Assembly: GCF_018687715.1 (NCBI RefSeq)
Contig: NC_056765.1
Span: forward strand, 3,348,001-3,412,000
Direction of reading: 5' to 3'
Origin: Carya illinoinensis
Lineage: Eukaryota; Streptophyta; Magnoliopsida; Fagales; Juglandaceae
Length of the DNA: 64,000 nt
Notes under the pieces: generated by a model
Seen by the model: the letters and a program-made list of their open reading frames with translations, nothing else
Databases searched by the model: none
What the model was told of the DNA's origin: nothing
Position numbers and translations under genes: made by a program
Part shown: positions 62,346 through 64,000 of the stretch, piece after piece
Layout: each line of letters begins with the position of its first letter
Numbering within the stretch: the stretch's first letter is position 1

Positions 62346-64000
62346 TATTGGAAGTAGTTCGATCTATGTATGTATAATTTTTCAAAATGAAATTAATTAT
62401 ATATATAGCGTACATAACAATCTGGGGTACTTATTATTGACGTTGTTTCAACTCTAAAAATAATCCATTTTTTCATCGATCGAATTCTCTTCTAGCTAGC
62501 TTTCATATGATCATATGGTGCATGGGATCACTTACCACATGAGAAAGGGGATCGAGGTATACGTTAAGGACAAATATGTTTGAGAGACGACATGTATGTT
62601 AATAATAATATTTTTTACCATGTTTTATGGTATTATCCATCCAATCAGGAATAATTAATTTTGACCAACTTTAGATGTGTTGACCTGATCAGAAAATCCA
62701 TGGACATATATATATATATATACCTGCAGGGAAGAAACGCGTTGCTTGCGCAGACATATGTGCAGGTCTGCAAGTAAATCCGGGGTAGAGCTTTTGGTGA
62801 ATTCGTGATGCTCTGTTGATGGGAAATATAATCTGTGGTTTTATATGGTCGGCATGCATGCATGCATGACTAGATTCTCCGATATAATTACAACATGCAT
62901 TTATATATATATATATATATATATTCGTTTTTTCAACCAAACACGGCCACTTGGTATGGGTATTTATAATATATAGTAATAATACACGGCTGGCCTATAT
63001 TTTGATTGATGACTCTTTTTTTTTTTGTTACTGTCTCTTTGGAACCAAGAGAATTTTAATTACGTAAACAACATGCAGTACTCGGCCATTAATTGCAGGA
63101 GAAAAGCAGGACTACTAGTCATATTATTATTCTATTATTGAGTCAGTCAAAAGGCTCGATCTCAATCATTCGAAGGTAGATAGGTTTAAAAGTTGTAAAC
63201 GAATAATGATATATATATATAGTTTCTAGAATTAATTGACAGTCTGACCTGCATGTATCATGCATTCAAAAACCATGCATGCATTATTTCAAAAACTACA
63301 GACGACGTAGGAGCCAATTAATCTGAAAAAACCAGCCACGTCTCATAACCTCTTAAATTACCAGTTGAATTTTTCTCACATGCATGCATATTGAATTGGA
63401 TGGTCAATGTAATGTATTAATGGTCATGGCAAAATTCCAATTTCCCTTTGATTAACGATTCGTACACCATAGACGCCGGCCTTCTTGTACCATTGGACGA
63501 CGTTTATCATGAATTATTCATGTTTACATATATATGGTACTACTTATTAGTTTATAATTAATTATATCCCATGGTTAATTGGTTTATGACAACCTCGGTC
63601 GACGATCGTCAACCTAGGTGTTTGTTTGTTTGTTTTTTGTTCTCAAACGAGTTAAGTACTTGTGGTTAAACTGTTAATTGCAAATCATTGACTCCTTCCA
63701 ATTAAGCCATTGATAATTCGATCCTTATCTTGAACTGGTTCTTGATTAAGTACTAGTACTACTGTATCAGCCCCCATGCATTTAATATCTATATATATAC
63801 AAATTCTACTTATCATTCTCATGCTACATGCACGTACACCACACACACACACACACACGAATTACATCATTTACTCAACTACAAATTAATTATGCCTTGC
63901 TGCGTACGTACTCCTATATCGATCATTCGTCATTGGTTGTAGATTAAGTGCAAGAAGTTCATGTCTAAGTGCAAAAAAAAACAAATGAAAAAACAAAAAA
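62346..64000. other. Intergenic DNA upstream of PME
   Basis: AT-rich DNA with TA repeats at about 62706-62722 and 62899-62924, an AC repeat at about 63839-63858 and many gcatgcatgc words. No gene is supported up to the window end. Confidence 0.5.

Overview
The window is nuclear DNA from a eudicot plant. It holds intron-rich genes with plant-specific families (YABBY, SAUR, plasmodesmata-located DUF26 protein, pro-pectin methylesterase), long AT-rich intergenic DNA, many microsatellites and plant transposons with readable ends. Protein and MITE style would fit a woody eudicot, perhaps the walnut/pecan group (Juglandaceae), but this is a weak guess. All exon models were built by eye from splice signals, reading phase and family knowledge.

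Layout. 1-1200 is an AT-rich tandem array (about 235 bp units), followed by a GC-rich low-complexity stretch with AAACGGCGCCGTTT motifs. 4376-6935 is a transposon with CCGGGTTT-type inverted ends, a 9-bp target duplication and an internal part that looks like a copied host gene leader. 7160-9730 (-) is a complete seven-exon YABBY gene of the FIL/YAB1 type, with a TATA box and a 122-bp GA tract upstream. 11707-12310 is a hAT-type MITE with an exact 8-bp duplication. 17784-18420 looks like a solo LTR. 20350-25845 (-) is a complete six-exon Golgi Qb-SNARE (GOS12 type). 26455-27548 (-) is a 5'-truncated LINE with poly(A) and a 10-bp duplication.

30241-38744 is an approximately 8.5-kb Mutator-like element of the FAR1 type. 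It carries a broken FAR1/MULE transposase gene (+), a decayed GRF-zinc-finger/coiled-coil gene (-) and several private tandem arrays. 42426-42950 (+) is a SAUR36-like gene with two short upstream ORFs in its leader.

47765-52659 is a complete non-autonomous CACTA element (CACTACAAGAAA ends, ATA duplication, GCAGCG subterminal repeats). Between its ends it carries exon-intron fragments of two unrelated host genes: an ADIP/SSX2IP-like microtubule-associated protein and the proteasome subunit RPN1. This Pack-CACTA is the most striking object in the window.

53784-55267 (+) is a complete plasmodesmata-located protein gene. 58767-61920 (-) is a complete two-exon pro-pectin methylesterase. The genes do not form a pathway; as usual in plants each is an independent unit, and the space between them is filled by transposons and MITE families that recur across the window.
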